Part shown: one piece after another, positions 33,261 to 40,982 of the stretch | Layout: the number at the start of each line of letters is the position of its first letter | How positions within the stretch are numbered: position 1 is the stretch's first letter | Origin: Flavobacteriia bacterium | GTDB lineage: Bacteria > Bacteroidota > Bacteroidia > Flavobacteriales > Weeksellaceae | Reading direction: 5' to 3' | DNA: 57,878 nt | Assembly: GCA_015999765.1 (NCBI GenBank) | Contig: JAECQR010000011.1 | Span: forward strand, 1-57,878 | The notes under the pieces: model-generated | Told to the model about the DNA's origin: nothing | The model's database searches: none | The model's input: the letters and a program-made list of their open reading frames with translations, nothing else | Position numbers and translations under genes: made by a program

Positions 33261-33320
33261 ATTTGTTCAATAAAAAATCATGTTCAGTGTCACTGAACAG
33301 ACCAGTAGATTGAACAAAAT
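33261..33320. promoter_or_regulatory. nested dyad of four TGTTCA-type half-sites
   Basis: A perfect 19-base palindrome TGTTCAGTG-T-CACTGAACA (33281-33299) is flanked symmetrically by ATTTGTTCAAT (33261-33271) and ATTGAACAAAAT (33309-33320). All share the TGTTCA/TGAACA core and are centred on 33290. The layout fits an operator or replication/excision control site of the neighbouring island module. The binding protein is unknown. Confidence 0.65.
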
Positions 33321-33584
33321 AAAAGAAGGGCTACAGTCAATACAGCGCAATTGAATGAGGAGAGAAATGGGAGTAAGGACGTAAGCAAACTTTAGCAAAA
33401 GAAAATATTTATTTTTTAGTTCAAAAATTTACTTATTAATCTTATATATTAGAACGCAGCATAATGAAATGCATGTTTTAGTTTGCTTTGGAAATCTCCT
33501 AATTCATATATTTTTTTTCAGGAAAAAATAAAAAAAAGTTTTTTGCAAAAAAGTGGTTACTGCCCTTACTGCCATAAAATGAAG

Positions 33585-33613
33585 AAAAGCAGTGCGTTTG
33601 GCACTGCTTTTTT
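33585..33613. terminator. bidirectional terminator after the VapE gene
   Basis: AGCAGTGC, loop GTTTG, GCACTGCT form a strong stem flanked by A and T tracts on both sides (33585-33613). It lies 41 bases behind the stop of the VapE gene. Confidence 0.8.
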
Positions 33614-33653
33614 CGAAGGTAAATTTTGTGGTTTATTTTAAGGAAATACAGCA

Positions 33654-35933
33654 TTAATTTGGAAATCTGTACGGTAATTTTCCAACCGCGGAATTATCGG
33701 TCTCAATATTTTCTTTTTTGCGTGCTCTTCTATCTACTTCATCAACATCGAGAACATTTACGACGTAGACGTAGCTTTTATTTCTTACTATTCGGGTAAA
33801 GCCATGTTTTTTTAATGCTTTGCCCAATTTATTTACAGTACCGTCTGTCACATTTATATTAGCTACTGTGGCCAACCGGACCGCGATTTGAGAAGCATTC
33901 AGAAAAGCGTTTGCAGTTTCTCTGGTTGCAGGTTCAAACCATGTTAATAGCAATTCTTCTTCAGGACTCATTAACTGGTACTGTTCATTGTTTGCATTGA
34001 TATCCTTGATTTCTTCCTGGTTGAACCAATGGCGGAAGCCGTCTTTAAAAAGTTTTAATGCCTGGGCGTAGCACAGGTTTATATCTACTTCGTGTTGATA
34101 CTCGATTTTTTCAAGTTCAAAGCAGAGGAAGCGACGTGAGCCGGTGGTGTCGTTCAGGAACTGAGCGGTGTTCACGCTGCCGGCGAAGCTGGCACGGCGT
34201 GGCATATTTTCGTTGTTGTGGCCGTAGGCTTTACGCATTCTGATGTGGGTTTTGGTGATAAGTTCTTTTAAGGAGCCGATTTCTGTACGGTTCAGGTTTT
34301 CGAGTTCGTCCAAGTTGATTAACATGCACTCTGCCAAGTGGATTAAGGTGTCTTTGTTGTTGGGATTTACGGTTCCGGAGAAGATATACTGTTTGAGTTC
34401 GCGAGGCATTAGTTTTTCTATCCATGTTGTTTTTCCGAGTCCCTGTTTCCCGGAGAATACGATCACGGTCTGATTGATTTGCTTTTCGTCCAGAACACAG
34501 GCTACCATGGCGACAAACCACTTTTTGAAACATTCCTTCCAAAGTTCGGGTTTTGTTGTGGTGATGGTTAAGGCCAGTTCTTCGATGTGGTCTTTATCGC
34601 CTGTATATTCCACCAAACTTTCAAAATAGTCTTTGAATGGATCGTACATTTCGCAGAAGTCGGAGTGCAGGAGGTTCCGGAGAGAGTTGATGCTGCAGCG
34701 GACTTTTGCTTTCTGGATTTCGCGAAGGATGGAGTTTTCTTTGAAGTCGGTGATGTATTTCCAGATTTTTCCGTTGACTCTTTTGTATTCCAGTTTACCC
34801 AGAACTTCGTTGTAGCGGAATTTGTAGCGGTTGTTGAGGAAGTTTTCCAGCTTATCGATTAGAGCCGGTTCCTCTTCTTCGTCTAAAGTCATTGTTCCGT
34901 CGTGGCTTGTTGTCACGGATGATTCACCTGAATTTTTCTTTACGCTCGCAGATTGCGCAGATTTTGCAGATTTTTTTGGTGGCTGGTAATCATCGGTGGC
35001 GTGTTCAGATGTATTTGAGTATGCGCTTTTTACGGCTGTCATTACCTCCTGAGTATTGTAATCGTAATCCGCGAGAATATAGCCTAATGCAAGGCTTTCA
35101 GGAACTCCTTTTCTGTTCAGGTTGTTGGCTAATGTGAACACAAAGTAATTGCGGCTGCCTTCAATAAACTGGTATTTTTTTTCGGTGAACTGGATGCAGT
35201 GGGCGTACAAAGCATCGTAATCCGCGGGCGGATTACTGGGATGCTTTGAGATTGCTTCGGAGCTTTTTCCTGCTTCGCAGGAGGTCCCTTCGCTTTGCTC
35301 GGGATGACAGGCCTTGGCAACTTGTTGTGACTCCGATGTTTCTGAATCCGTACCAAAGGTTTGCTTCGCTGCGCTCGCAATGACCGTTTCTTCGGTCGAA
35401 AAGACGGAAGGGTTTTCGTTCAGGTAGAGTTCAGGATCATAGGAAAAGAAGCAAAGTCGGGTGATGTCTTTGCCTGATTTATCGATTTCGAGCTGCAGCA
35501 GGTTTTCGAAATATTCCTGGAGTTTTAGAAATGTTTCTTTGTGTTCGGTTTTTTCGGTACTGACTTTTACAAATACTTTTAGTCCGTTTCCTGATGGGCT
35601 GGTGAAAGCTGCAAATACAAACTGATTTTCCTTGAGTTTTTCTTTAGATTCGACAAGTTTTTCCTTGGTGATCTTGTCAATGTCCAGAACTACCAGAGCA
35701 TTGTAGGCAGTGAGGAATTCCATTTTCCTGCCGCCTTTAAAGATTGCTGAGGGTGTGAATGCCGGGAGGGCTTTTTTGGCTCTTTCTGCTGCTTCTTTTT
35801 TGTCTTCGGCAAGAGATTTACGGAGGTAAGTGATGGCGTTGCGGTAGGTTCCGGTTTTGATGTCGTCGAGAATTTTCAGAATGTCTTTCTGTTCTACGAC
35901 TTCGTTAAAGTTTTTGAATATGGTGGATTTCAT
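33654..35933 (-). CDS. VirE/VapE domain protein (primase-helicase-like)
   Basis: This is a 759-residue island replication-type protein. Residues 1 to about 175 match the BT4734/VirE N-terminal, primase-like region (ALVVLDIDK, FTSPSGNGLKVFVKV). Residues about 235-310 resemble a primase C-terminal segment. Residues about 440-640 are the VapE ATPase with Walker A GKQGLGKTT (495-503) and Walker B-like CMLINLDEL. A winged-helix-like tail follows. Residues about 183-230 are unlike the rest and encode a dispersed DNA repeat in frame (IASAAKQ...CHPEQSEGTS). Typical of genetic elements with a tyrosine recombinase, as here. Confidence 0.85.
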   Translation of the reverse strand: MKSTIFKNFNEVVEQKDILKILDDIKTGTYRNAITYLRKSLAEDKKEAAERAKKALPAFTPSAIFKGGRKMEFLTAYNALVVLDIDKITKEKLVESKEKLKENQFVFAAFTSPSGNGLKVFVKVSTEKTEHKETFLKLQEYFENLLQLEIDKSGKDITRLCFFSYDPELYLNENPSVFSTEETVIASAAKQTFGTDSETSESQQVAKACHPEQSEGTSCEAGKSSEAISKHPSNPPADYDALYAHCIQFTEKKYQFIEGSRNYFVFTLANNLNRKGVPESLALGYILADYDYNTQEVMTAVKSAYSNTSEHATDDYQPPKKSAKSAQSASVKKNSGESSVTTSHDGTMTLDEEEEPALIDKLENFLNNRYKFRYNEVLGKLEYKRVNGKIWKYITDFKENSILREIQKAKVRCSINSLRNLLHSDFCEMYDPFKDYFESLVEYTGDKDHIEELALTITTTKPELWKECFKKWFVAMVACVLDEKQINQTVIVFSGKQGLGKTTWIEKLMPRELKQYIFSGTVNPNNKDTLIHLAECMLINLDELENLNRTEIGSLKELITKTHIRMRKAYGHNNENMPRRASFAGSVNTAQFLNDTTGSRRFLCFELEKIEYQHEVDINLCYAQALKLFKDGFRHWFNQEEIKDINANNEQYQLMSPEEELLLTWFEPATRETANAFLNASQIAVRLATVANINVTDGTVNKLGKALKKHGFTRIVRNKSYVYVVNVLDVDEVDRRARKKENIETDNSAVGKLPYRFPN
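35249..35384 (-). repeat. dispersed palindromic repeats inside the VapE gene
   Basis: CTTCGCTGCGCTCGCAATGA lies within 35361-35384. A block with CCTGCTTCGCAGG followed by CCCTTCGCTTTGCTCGGGAT lies within 35269-35309, and GATTGCTTCGGAGC ends the block. These are the familiar GTCATTGCGAG / GTCATCCCGAG-type intergenic repeats, here read through in frame without a stop. Confidence 0.75.
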
Positions 35934-35959
35934 GAGTATTGGGTTTTAGATTAATATTT

Positions 35960-36155
35960 GCTCTTTTGTCTTGACACAAAAGAGCGAAAAAGTCAAGACT
36001 GGATTTATTGGCTAAAATTTTCGAAGGGCTTCCTAAAATTCCCAAAACTCGCGCGATTGTCGCTGGTTTCTTCGATTGAAGATTTGAGCGCGCTCAAACA
36101 ATGGAAATTTTTTAACGGAAACCCTTCAAAATTTTTTAACGCAAATAACTCCTAG
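35960..36155. repeat. dispersed intergenic repeat with alternative hairpins
   Basis: GCTCTTTTGT-CTTGAC-ACAAAAGAGC (35960-35985) is a perfect 10-bp hairpin. GTCTTGAC (35968-35975), part of it, can instead pair with GTCAAGAC (35992-35999). The pattern belongs to an intergenic repeat often seen in Flavobacteriia that creates spurious LDTKERKSQD-type open frames. Placed in the leader of the VapE gene it could also act as an attenuator, but that is speculative. Confidence 0.5.
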
Positions 36156-36181
36156 GTCATTTTTTCAGTGCCGGTGTATTG

Positions 36182-36463
36182 CTATTTTTTAGCAAAGGCT
36201 GCGTTTCGGTAATCCTGAATGAATTTTTCTACATCGGAAAGTTTGTAGTAAATTTTGTTGCCTACCTGGGAAAAGGTGATTTTTCCTTCGTCACGCCAGG
36301 TTTGCGCAGTACGAAGAGAGACATCAAGCATTTCCATGAACTGTTTGTTGTTCAGGTAGGTCTCAGTCTTTGCAGAACGCGAAGCACTGATCTTCTCGGA
36401 AATGTCGTTGATTTTAGAGATTAACTCGTTGAACTGGTCTTTGGTAAGGATAATTGCTTCCAT
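36182..36463 (-). CDS. excisionase-type helix-turn-helix protein
   Basis: This is a 93-residue protein. An N-terminal helix (ILTKDQFNELISKINDISEKI) precedes a MerR/excisionase-like DNA-binding domain: YLNNKQFMEMLDVSLRTAQTWRDEGKITFSQVGNKIYY, then KLSDVEKFIQDY. This is the helix-turn-helix_17 type common beside Bacteroidota integrases. ATG 36463 is used because the 10 residues upstream are not family-like. It probably controls excision or the VapE gene, from which it is separated by 248 bases with repeats. Confidence 0.82.
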   Translation of the reverse strand: MEAIILTKDQFNELISKINDISEKISASRSAKTETYLNNKQFMEMLDVSLRTAQTWRDEGKITFSQVGNKIYYKLSDVEKFIQDYRNAAFAKK

Positions 36464-36608
36464 AATTTTGTTGGGTTTAAGATTATGAAGCAAAATTGAA
36501 ATAAAGAAAAAAGTCCGATGAGTCCGATGTAGTCCGATCGGACTAAATACTTTGTAACTAATTGGACTTTAATTGGTTGTAAATTCAAACAGGTGTTTGA
36601 AAATCGGA

Positions 36609-37505
36609 CTAAAACTTAATCATCTGATCGGAATTTGGATCCTTGTCGTTTCGTCCTGGAGAGAGATAAGTCTGCAACGTGTCTTTCGACAAAATGTTTC
36701 CGTTTTCGTCAACGAAATTATCAGCTAGAAAATCAGCAATATCCTTAATTCTTTTCTGCAAGTATGGTTTGCCGTTTGGCTTAACCGAAGTCATCATCTG
36801 TTTAAAGGCGTTGGTGATGATATTGAGTGGGCCGTTCAATATTATTTTTTCACTATTCTTTTCGGCAATTATTTCAGTACAGCGTGAAGCTTCAATTTCA
36901 GCCCTAAGTTTTGCCAGCGTCTGAATTTTCCCGATCATCTTTTCGCACTCTGCATCAAATTCAGGGAGTTTTTGGTTTTTCATTATTATATCCTCGGTTT
37001 TGTAATCGTAAATTTCTGAGGTCAGGAAATAAATTTTTTCTTTATTATCGGCAAGAAGTTCCATATTTTCTCTGGTCTCCTTAAACGAGAAATACCGGTC
37101 TTCGCTTTCTGCGTTAATGTATTTTTTTGCGGGTTTTACTTTGACAGTCTTCAGTTGCTCATCCAGAATTTTATTTCTTTTTGTTTCGATGCTGATCATG
37201 AATTTCATATGACGATTCTGGCCGCGCACGCCAACAAATAATTCATCGTTGCTGCTTAACAGTTTTTCAAATTTGTTAAGCCATTGCACCGGGTCTTTCA
37301 CCAGCTGGCAGTGGTGGCAGATGAATTCAGGAATCTGGGAATGGGTAATAGAAAATGACCGGTTTATGAGCTGCTGGCAATATTCCTCCAGGGTCTGTTT
37401 TGGGACCTTTTCGATATCGTAATCAGGATTAAAATCATCCGTAATTTTTACGGACGAAAATTGCACGAAGGGTGCAGTTTCTTTCAGCAGATACTTTTCC
37501 GACAT
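36609..37505 (-). CDS. uncharacterised island protein
   Basis: This is a 298-residue soluble, charged protein. No confident family was recognised. It has a CHHC segment (ICHHCQLVKDP, about residues 62-72) and a long helical middle. The C-terminal part (KRIKDIADFLADNFVDENG...LQTYLSPGRNDKDP) resembles the winged-helix end of RteC-type regulators of Bacteroides elements. The gene lies between the excisionase and recombinase genes, a place where such regulators are found. Regulatory function is therefore a weak inference. Confidence 0.55.
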   Translation of the reverse strand: MSEKYLLKETAPFVQFSSVKITDDFNPDYDIEKVPKQTLEEYCQQLINRSFSITHSQIPEFICHHCQLVKDPVQWLNKFEKLLSSNDELFVGVRGQNRHMKFMISIETKRNKILDEQLKTVKVKPAKKYINAESEDRYFSFKETRENMELLADNKEKIYFLTSEIYDYKTEDIIMKNQKLPEFDAECEKMIGKIQTLAKLRAEIEASRCTEIIAEKNSEKIILNGPLNIITNAFKQMMTSVKPNGKPYLQKRIKDIADFLADNFVDENGNILSKDTLQTYLSPGRNDKDPNSDQMIKF

Positions 37506-37656
37506 AGCAGATTTGTGTTTTTAAATAAAAAATACCGTAATGGGAAGGGGAAATTCTTTTCAGTGCATTGGGAAACAGAAATCAGTCAGCAGTTTTTAAG
37601 ACTGGAGGCATTTTTCTGTTTTTTTCATCATCAAGCTAATTTATGAAATCGTGTGC

Positions 37657-37690
37657 AAAAAAAAGCACCTTCTTTTGAAAAGAAAGTGCT
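37657..37690 (-). terminator. terminator of the recombinase gene
   Basis: AGCACCTTCTTTT (37664-37676) and AAAAGAAAGTGCT (37678-37690) form a long stem with one mismatch. On the minus strand it is followed by a run of eight T. It lies 20 bases behind the recombinase stop. Confidence 0.8.
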
Positions 37691-37710
37691 AAAGTTTTCA
37701 ACAATTATGT

Positions 37711-38928
37711 TTAATTGATGTATTTGTCCACTGCATCGTCCAGTTCCTGCGAAATGATCTTTGCATAAATCTGGGTAGTGCCGATATTGGTGTGATCCAG
37801 AAGTTTAGATACATGCTCTATTCTCATTCCGTTGTTCAATGCGTTAGTGGCGAATGTATGTCGAGCCAGGTGAAAGGAAAGCGAGAATGGCAGTTTCATC
37901 TGCTTTCCGATCGCCCTCAGATGAAAGCCGCACAATGAGCTGCATCTTTTAAGTTCTTCGTACGCGTAGAGTTCGTTGGTGTGGTATGGTGAACCGTTAT
38001 CCAGCATTGGAAATACAAAATGCGAAGGATTAATTTCGCCCGGTTTGTACTTGTTTAAAATCTCCAAAGCCAACTGTCCAAACTTGAAGCTGTGCATGCG
38101 TCCGGTCTTTCTGATTTTCTTGCTGATCCTGTGGTTTTCCAGGTCAATATGTTCCCAGGTAATTTCAATTACATCGCTTAAACGAAGTCCGCCGGCATAG
38201 ACACTGAACAGAAACATGTCTTTTATGACCTGAGCTTTGCCGTCTGGATTAGCTTTAAATTCTGTAAAATTCTGAAGCTGGGTTTTGCTCAGAAACATTC
38301 TTTTACCCGGGTCTTTTTTGATTTTAATTTTATCGAATGGGTAAAGGTGTGAGTACACCAGATCCTCGCGAATCGCTTCTTTGAAAAAGATGGACAGGAT
38401 AAGCAGTGAATACCTCACTGTTGTGTTAGTATTACCGAGTTTAGTGCTGCAGTAGTTCATGTAATCCCGCAGCATTGTGACCGTCATATCATCGAAATTC
38501 ATGTCTCTGCTGCCGTTATATTCCTCAAACTTTTTCAGCTGTGATTTGTACGCTTTGTGCGTTTGTATCGACACGGAGTTTTTCATTTTCTCAAGTCTGG
38601 CATCGGCAAAGTCAAAGAAATTCAGTGACCGCTTTCCGTTGATGGCTTCTTTTAATCTTCTGGCTGAAACAGTTTTTGAATTTCTTTCTAAATCTGCCAC
38701 TTCTCCGGAAGCATCGGCAACTTTCTGAGCCAGCAGGGCATTCATCCGGGCAGAGCCTTTGAAACTTTTTCTTACCACCTGGTCTACAGGATTCCACTGC
38801 GTGGGAAGAAATTTATAGCCAGTAGAAATGAATTTTGTTTTACGGTCTTTGATTACACGGATGTACAAAGGTGCAGCGCCGGTTTTGTCTGCCTGGTGGG
38901 TTCTGAGGATTAATTTAACTGTAGCCAT
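37711..38928 (-). CDS. tyrosine-type site-specific recombinase (integrase)
   Basis: This is a 405-residue integrase. The N-terminal arm-binding region (ILRTHQADKTGAAPLYIRV) is followed by a SAM-like core-binding domain (about 105-200). The catalytic domain has R in GGLRLSDV, the HLARHTFAT box (H..R), H in LLDHTNIGTTQIYA and the nucleophile Tyr of IYAKI. Translation from ATG 38928 gives the family N-terminus; an upstream extension is not family-like. It sits immediately inside the right end of the candidate element, with AGTACAACAAAT-type sites on both sides of its promoter. Confidence 0.92.
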   Translation of the reverse strand: MATVKLILRTHQADKTGAAPLYIRVIKDRKTKFISTGYKFLPTQWNPVDQVVRKSFKGSARMNALLAQKVADASGEVADLERNSKTVSARRLKEAINGKRSLNFFDFADARLEKMKNSVSIQTHKAYKSQLKKFEEYNGSRDMNFDDMTVTMLRDYMNYCSTKLGNTNTTVRYSLLILSIFFKEAIREDLVYSHLYPFDKIKIKKDPGKRMFLSKTQLQNFTEFKANPDGKAQVIKDMFLFSVYAGGLRLSDVIEITWEHIDLENHRISKKIRKTGRMHSFKFGQLALEILNKYKPGEINPSHFVFPMLDNGSPYHTNELYAYEELKRCSSLCGFHLRAIGKQMKLPFSLSFHLARHTFATNALNNGMRIEHVSKLLDHTNIGTTQIYAKIISQELDDAVDKYIN

Positions 38929-38944
38929 AATGTTGCGGATTTGG

Positions 38945-38956
38945 ATTTGTTGTACT
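38945..38956 (-). repeat. inverted copy of the candidate att 12-mer
   Basis: ATTTGTTGTACT is the exact reverse complement of AGTACAACAAAT at 39044-39055 and 1062-1073. It lies just upstream of the recombinase start. A 9-mer TGCAAACGG (38972-38980) beside it is the reverse complement of CCGTTTGCA at 999-1007. These could be additional recombinase binding sites. Confidence 0.5.
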
Positions 38957-39033
38957 ACATTTGAAAAGGAATGCAAACGGATGAAGGAGAGAAAAATAGC
39001 AACAAAGTATCTGAGTGCAAGCCTAAACAAAGA

Positions 39034-39055
39034 TACAACATTTAGTACAACAAAT
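39034..39055 (+). repeat. candidate attR-type repeat of integrative element
   Basis: TACAACATTTAGTACAACAA followed by AT matches 1053-1073 except for one base change and one inserted base. It ends 106 bases upstream of the recombinase start codon and marks the proposed right end of the element. Confidence 0.45.
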
Positions 39056-39165
39056 TGGACTTTTTATTACTTTTCTTTGCGTTTTGTTGCACTGATAAAA
39101 AACTGAAACCGTCTATTAATAGGCATTTGGGAGCATAAAATACAATTCGGTGGAGATGTGAGTAT

Positions 39166-39290
39166 AACACGGTATTTCTATTAGCGGGGTTGAAGTTTTC
39201 ATCGAGGATTTTGGCGATTAATTAAGTTTTTAGGAAGTAGAAAGTTTTCGTATTTTTAGCCCGCCAACAGAAGCACCGAAACCGTTGTTC
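39166..39290 (+). repeat. attC-like folded site, copy 2
   Basis: AAC (39166-39168) and the arm ACGGTATTTCTATTAGCGGG (39169-39188) pair with CCCGCCAACAGAAGCACCG (39260-39278). The site ends with CCGTTGTTC. It has the same layout and much of the same sequence as the 46-166 site (AGCGGGGTTGAAGTTT and CCGCCAACAGAA shared). It heads the DoxX-ChrA gene pair. Confidence 0.55.
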
Positions 39291-39335
39291 GTCAACCTAT
39301 TACAAACCAAATACAGCAATGAACTGGCTAAAAAA

Positions 39336-39767
39336 ATGAAAAACCGAATATTAAGTACTGACAATTCAAAAACGACCATCTTAATTAGATTGATGGTTGG
39401 CGCGGTATTTCTTTCTGAAGGAATTCAAAAATTTTTATTTGCCGACACACTTGGTGCCGGAAGATTTGCAAAAATCGGTTTGCCTTCGCCTGAATTTTTG
39501 GGCAGTTTCGTGGGTAGTCTTGAAGTTGTTTGCGGTACACTCTTGCTATTGGGACTTTTTACAAGATTGGCAAGTATTCCGATCATCATTATTATGCTTG
39601 TCGCTATCGCAACCACCAAATCACAAACTTTAGTCGACAAAGGTTTTTGGGAAATGATGCACGGAAGCAGAACCGATTGGGCAATGCTTTTGGGAAGTGT
39701 ATTTTTGTTAATTAAAGGCGGTGGCTTTTGGTCTGCTGACAAAATTTTGACTAAAAATGGAGCATAA
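39336..39767 (+). CDS. DoxX family membrane protein
   Basis: This 143-residue protein has four predicted membrane helices and the DoxX signature RLMVGAVFLSEGIQKFLF followed by GSLEVVCGTLLLLGLFTRLA. DoxX-type proteins are associated with redox or thiol/sulfur metabolism, but their activity varies. ATG 39336 (MKNRILSTD) is chosen over the ATG at 39285, which lies inside the attC-like site. The gene overlaps the chromate transporter start by 11 bases, so the two are co-translated as a cassette. Confidence 0.85.
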   Translation: MKNRILSTDNSKTTILIRLMVGAVFLSEGIQKFLFADTLGAGRFAKIGLPSPEFLGSFVGSLEVVCGTLLLLGLFTRLASIPIIIIMLVAIATTKSQTLVDKGFWEMMHGSRTDWAMLLGSVFLLIKGGGFWSADKILTKNGA

Positions 39768-40887
39768 TGCAACATTAAAAGACATTGCTAAACTTTTTCT
39801 AAAACTGGGTTTTATTGGTTTTGGTGGACCTGCTGCACACATTGCAATGATGCAGGATGAAGTGGTTTCCAAAAGAAAATGGCTGACCGAACAACATTTT
39901 TTGGACTTGATAGGAGCAACAAACCTAATTCCCGGACCCAACAGCACGGAAATGGCCATCCATATCGGACACGAAAAAGGCGGTTGGAAAGGTTTACTCA
40001 CAGCAGGTCTTTGTTTCATTTTGCCTGCCGTTTTTATAACAGGGATTTTTGCTTATCTCTATAAAGAATACGGACAACTTCCGGAATTACAACCCTTTAT
40101 TTACGGCATAAAGCCCGCTATTATCGCCATTATTTTGGGAGCCATTTTTCCCTTGGCAAAAAAATCCCTGAAATCAACAGAACTAATAATCATCGGGCTA
40201 TTGGTTTTGGTTGGTTCTTTATTCAACATCAACGAAATTTATTTGATGTCTGGAGCAGGATTTTTTGCATTGTTTTCAGCTTATTTAAGAGAAGGAAATA
40301 ATAACAATCTCAACTGTTTTCTGCCATTGACATTACTTCAAATTACTAACACGGCTGTATTTTCTGGTACTAACGCAAATTTATTTTGGATTTTTCTAAA
40401 AATAGGTGCTATACTTTACGGTAGCGGTTATGTTTTGTTTGCTTTTCTCGACACAGAATTAGTTTCCACAGGACTTTTGACAAGACAACAATTGATTGAT
40501 GCCATCGCTGTGGGACAATTTACACCCGGACCCGTTTTTTCTTCAGTAACTTTTATTGGTTATCAAATCAATGGTTTCACAGGCGCAATTATTTCGACAA
40601 TCGCTATATTTTTACCTTCATTTGTTTTTGTAGCATTGCTGAACCCTATCGTAAAGAAAATGCGGAACTCAAAACTGTTTTCAGCGTTTCTGGACGCTGT
40701 AAATGTTGCGTCAGTCGCCATAATTGCAGCAGTTTGTTTTGATATGGGCAAAGACAGTATTACCGATTGGCGGACAATTTTAATTGCAGTTTTAAGTATA
40801 ACGATCGCTTTCGGATTCAGAAAACTTAACAGCGCTTTTGTAGTTTTAGGAGGTTCGGTGGTTGGCTACCTTCTAACGCTTTTATAA
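39757..40887 (+). CDS. chrA: chromate transporter ChrA
   Basis: This 376-residue protein has the duplicated CHR domain. The first half opens FLKLGFIGFGGPAAHIAMMQDEVV...KRKWL and has NLIPGPNSTEMAIHIG. The second half has KIGAILYGSGYVLFAFLDTELV and QFTPGPVFSSVTFIGYQ. About ten membrane helices are expected. It exports chromate from the cytoplasm by ion-coupled transport in the known family. It extends the metal-resistance theme but lies outside the proposed island end, in a separate cassette with DoxX. Confidence 0.92.
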   Translation: MEHNATLKDIAKLFLKLGFIGFGGPAAHIAMMQDEVVSKRKWLTEQHFLDLIGATNLIPGPNSTEMAIHIGHEKGGWKGLLTAGLCFILPAVFITGIFAYLYKEYGQLPELQPFIYGIKPAIIAIILGAIFPLAKKSLKSTELIIIGLLVLVGSLFNINEIYLMSGAGFFALFSAYLREGNNNNLNCFLPLTLLQITNTAVFSGTNANLFWIFLKIGAILYGSGYVLFAFLDTELVSTGLLTRQQLIDAIAVGQFTPGPVFSSVTFIGYQINGFTGAIISTIAIFLPSFVFVALLNPIVKKMRNSKLFSAFLDAVNVASVAIIAAVCFDMGKDSITDWRTILIAVLSITIAFGFRKLNSAFVVLGGSVVGYLLTLL

Positions 40888-40956
40888 CTCCCGGCAAAAC
40901 TTCACATTTAATACTTTTTAACCTTTTATCTTTCCCCGAAATTTAGCTGAAAAACC

Positions 40957-40964
40957 TAACTTTG
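40957..40964 (+). promoter_or_regulatory. -7 promoter box (TAnnTTTG) of UMP synthase gene
   Basis: TAACTTTG fits the Bacteroidota -7 consensus and lies 18 bases before the ATG. A matching -33 box is not obvious. Confidence 0.5.
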
Positions 40965-40982
40965 TAAGAAAGTATAAAGTAA

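Larger units (their letters stand above)
33254..33653. other. intergenic region with nested dyad
   Basis: About 400 AT-rich bases lie between the YgjP remnant and the VapE gene. They hold the four-half-site dyad at 33261-33320 and a bidirectional terminator at 33585-33613. No gene was recognised. Confidence 0.7.
1053..39055. mobile_element. candidate integrative element carrying metal resistance
   Basis: The ends are inferred from the near-identical 21/22-base repeats at 1053-1073 and 39034-39055. A tyrosine recombinase gene lies immediately inside the right end, preceded by an excisionase-type HTH protein and a VapE/primase-like protein, which is the usual island module. The interior holds a small unknown operon, repeats and about 27 kb of metal-resistance genes. 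Outside both ends lie attC-like cassettes, so the element appears to sit within or between cassettes. No relaxase or type IV secretion gene is seen, so self-transfer is not supported. Boundaries are inference. Confidence 0.5.

Noticed and set aside
35958..36155. Open frame beginning MLFCLDTKERKSQD
   Set aside because: This is the well-known spurious frame of a dispersed flavobacterial intergenic repeat.
39034..39335. tRNA gene as integration target of the recombinase
   Set aside because: No cloverleaf or CCA-type end could be found near either proposed element end.
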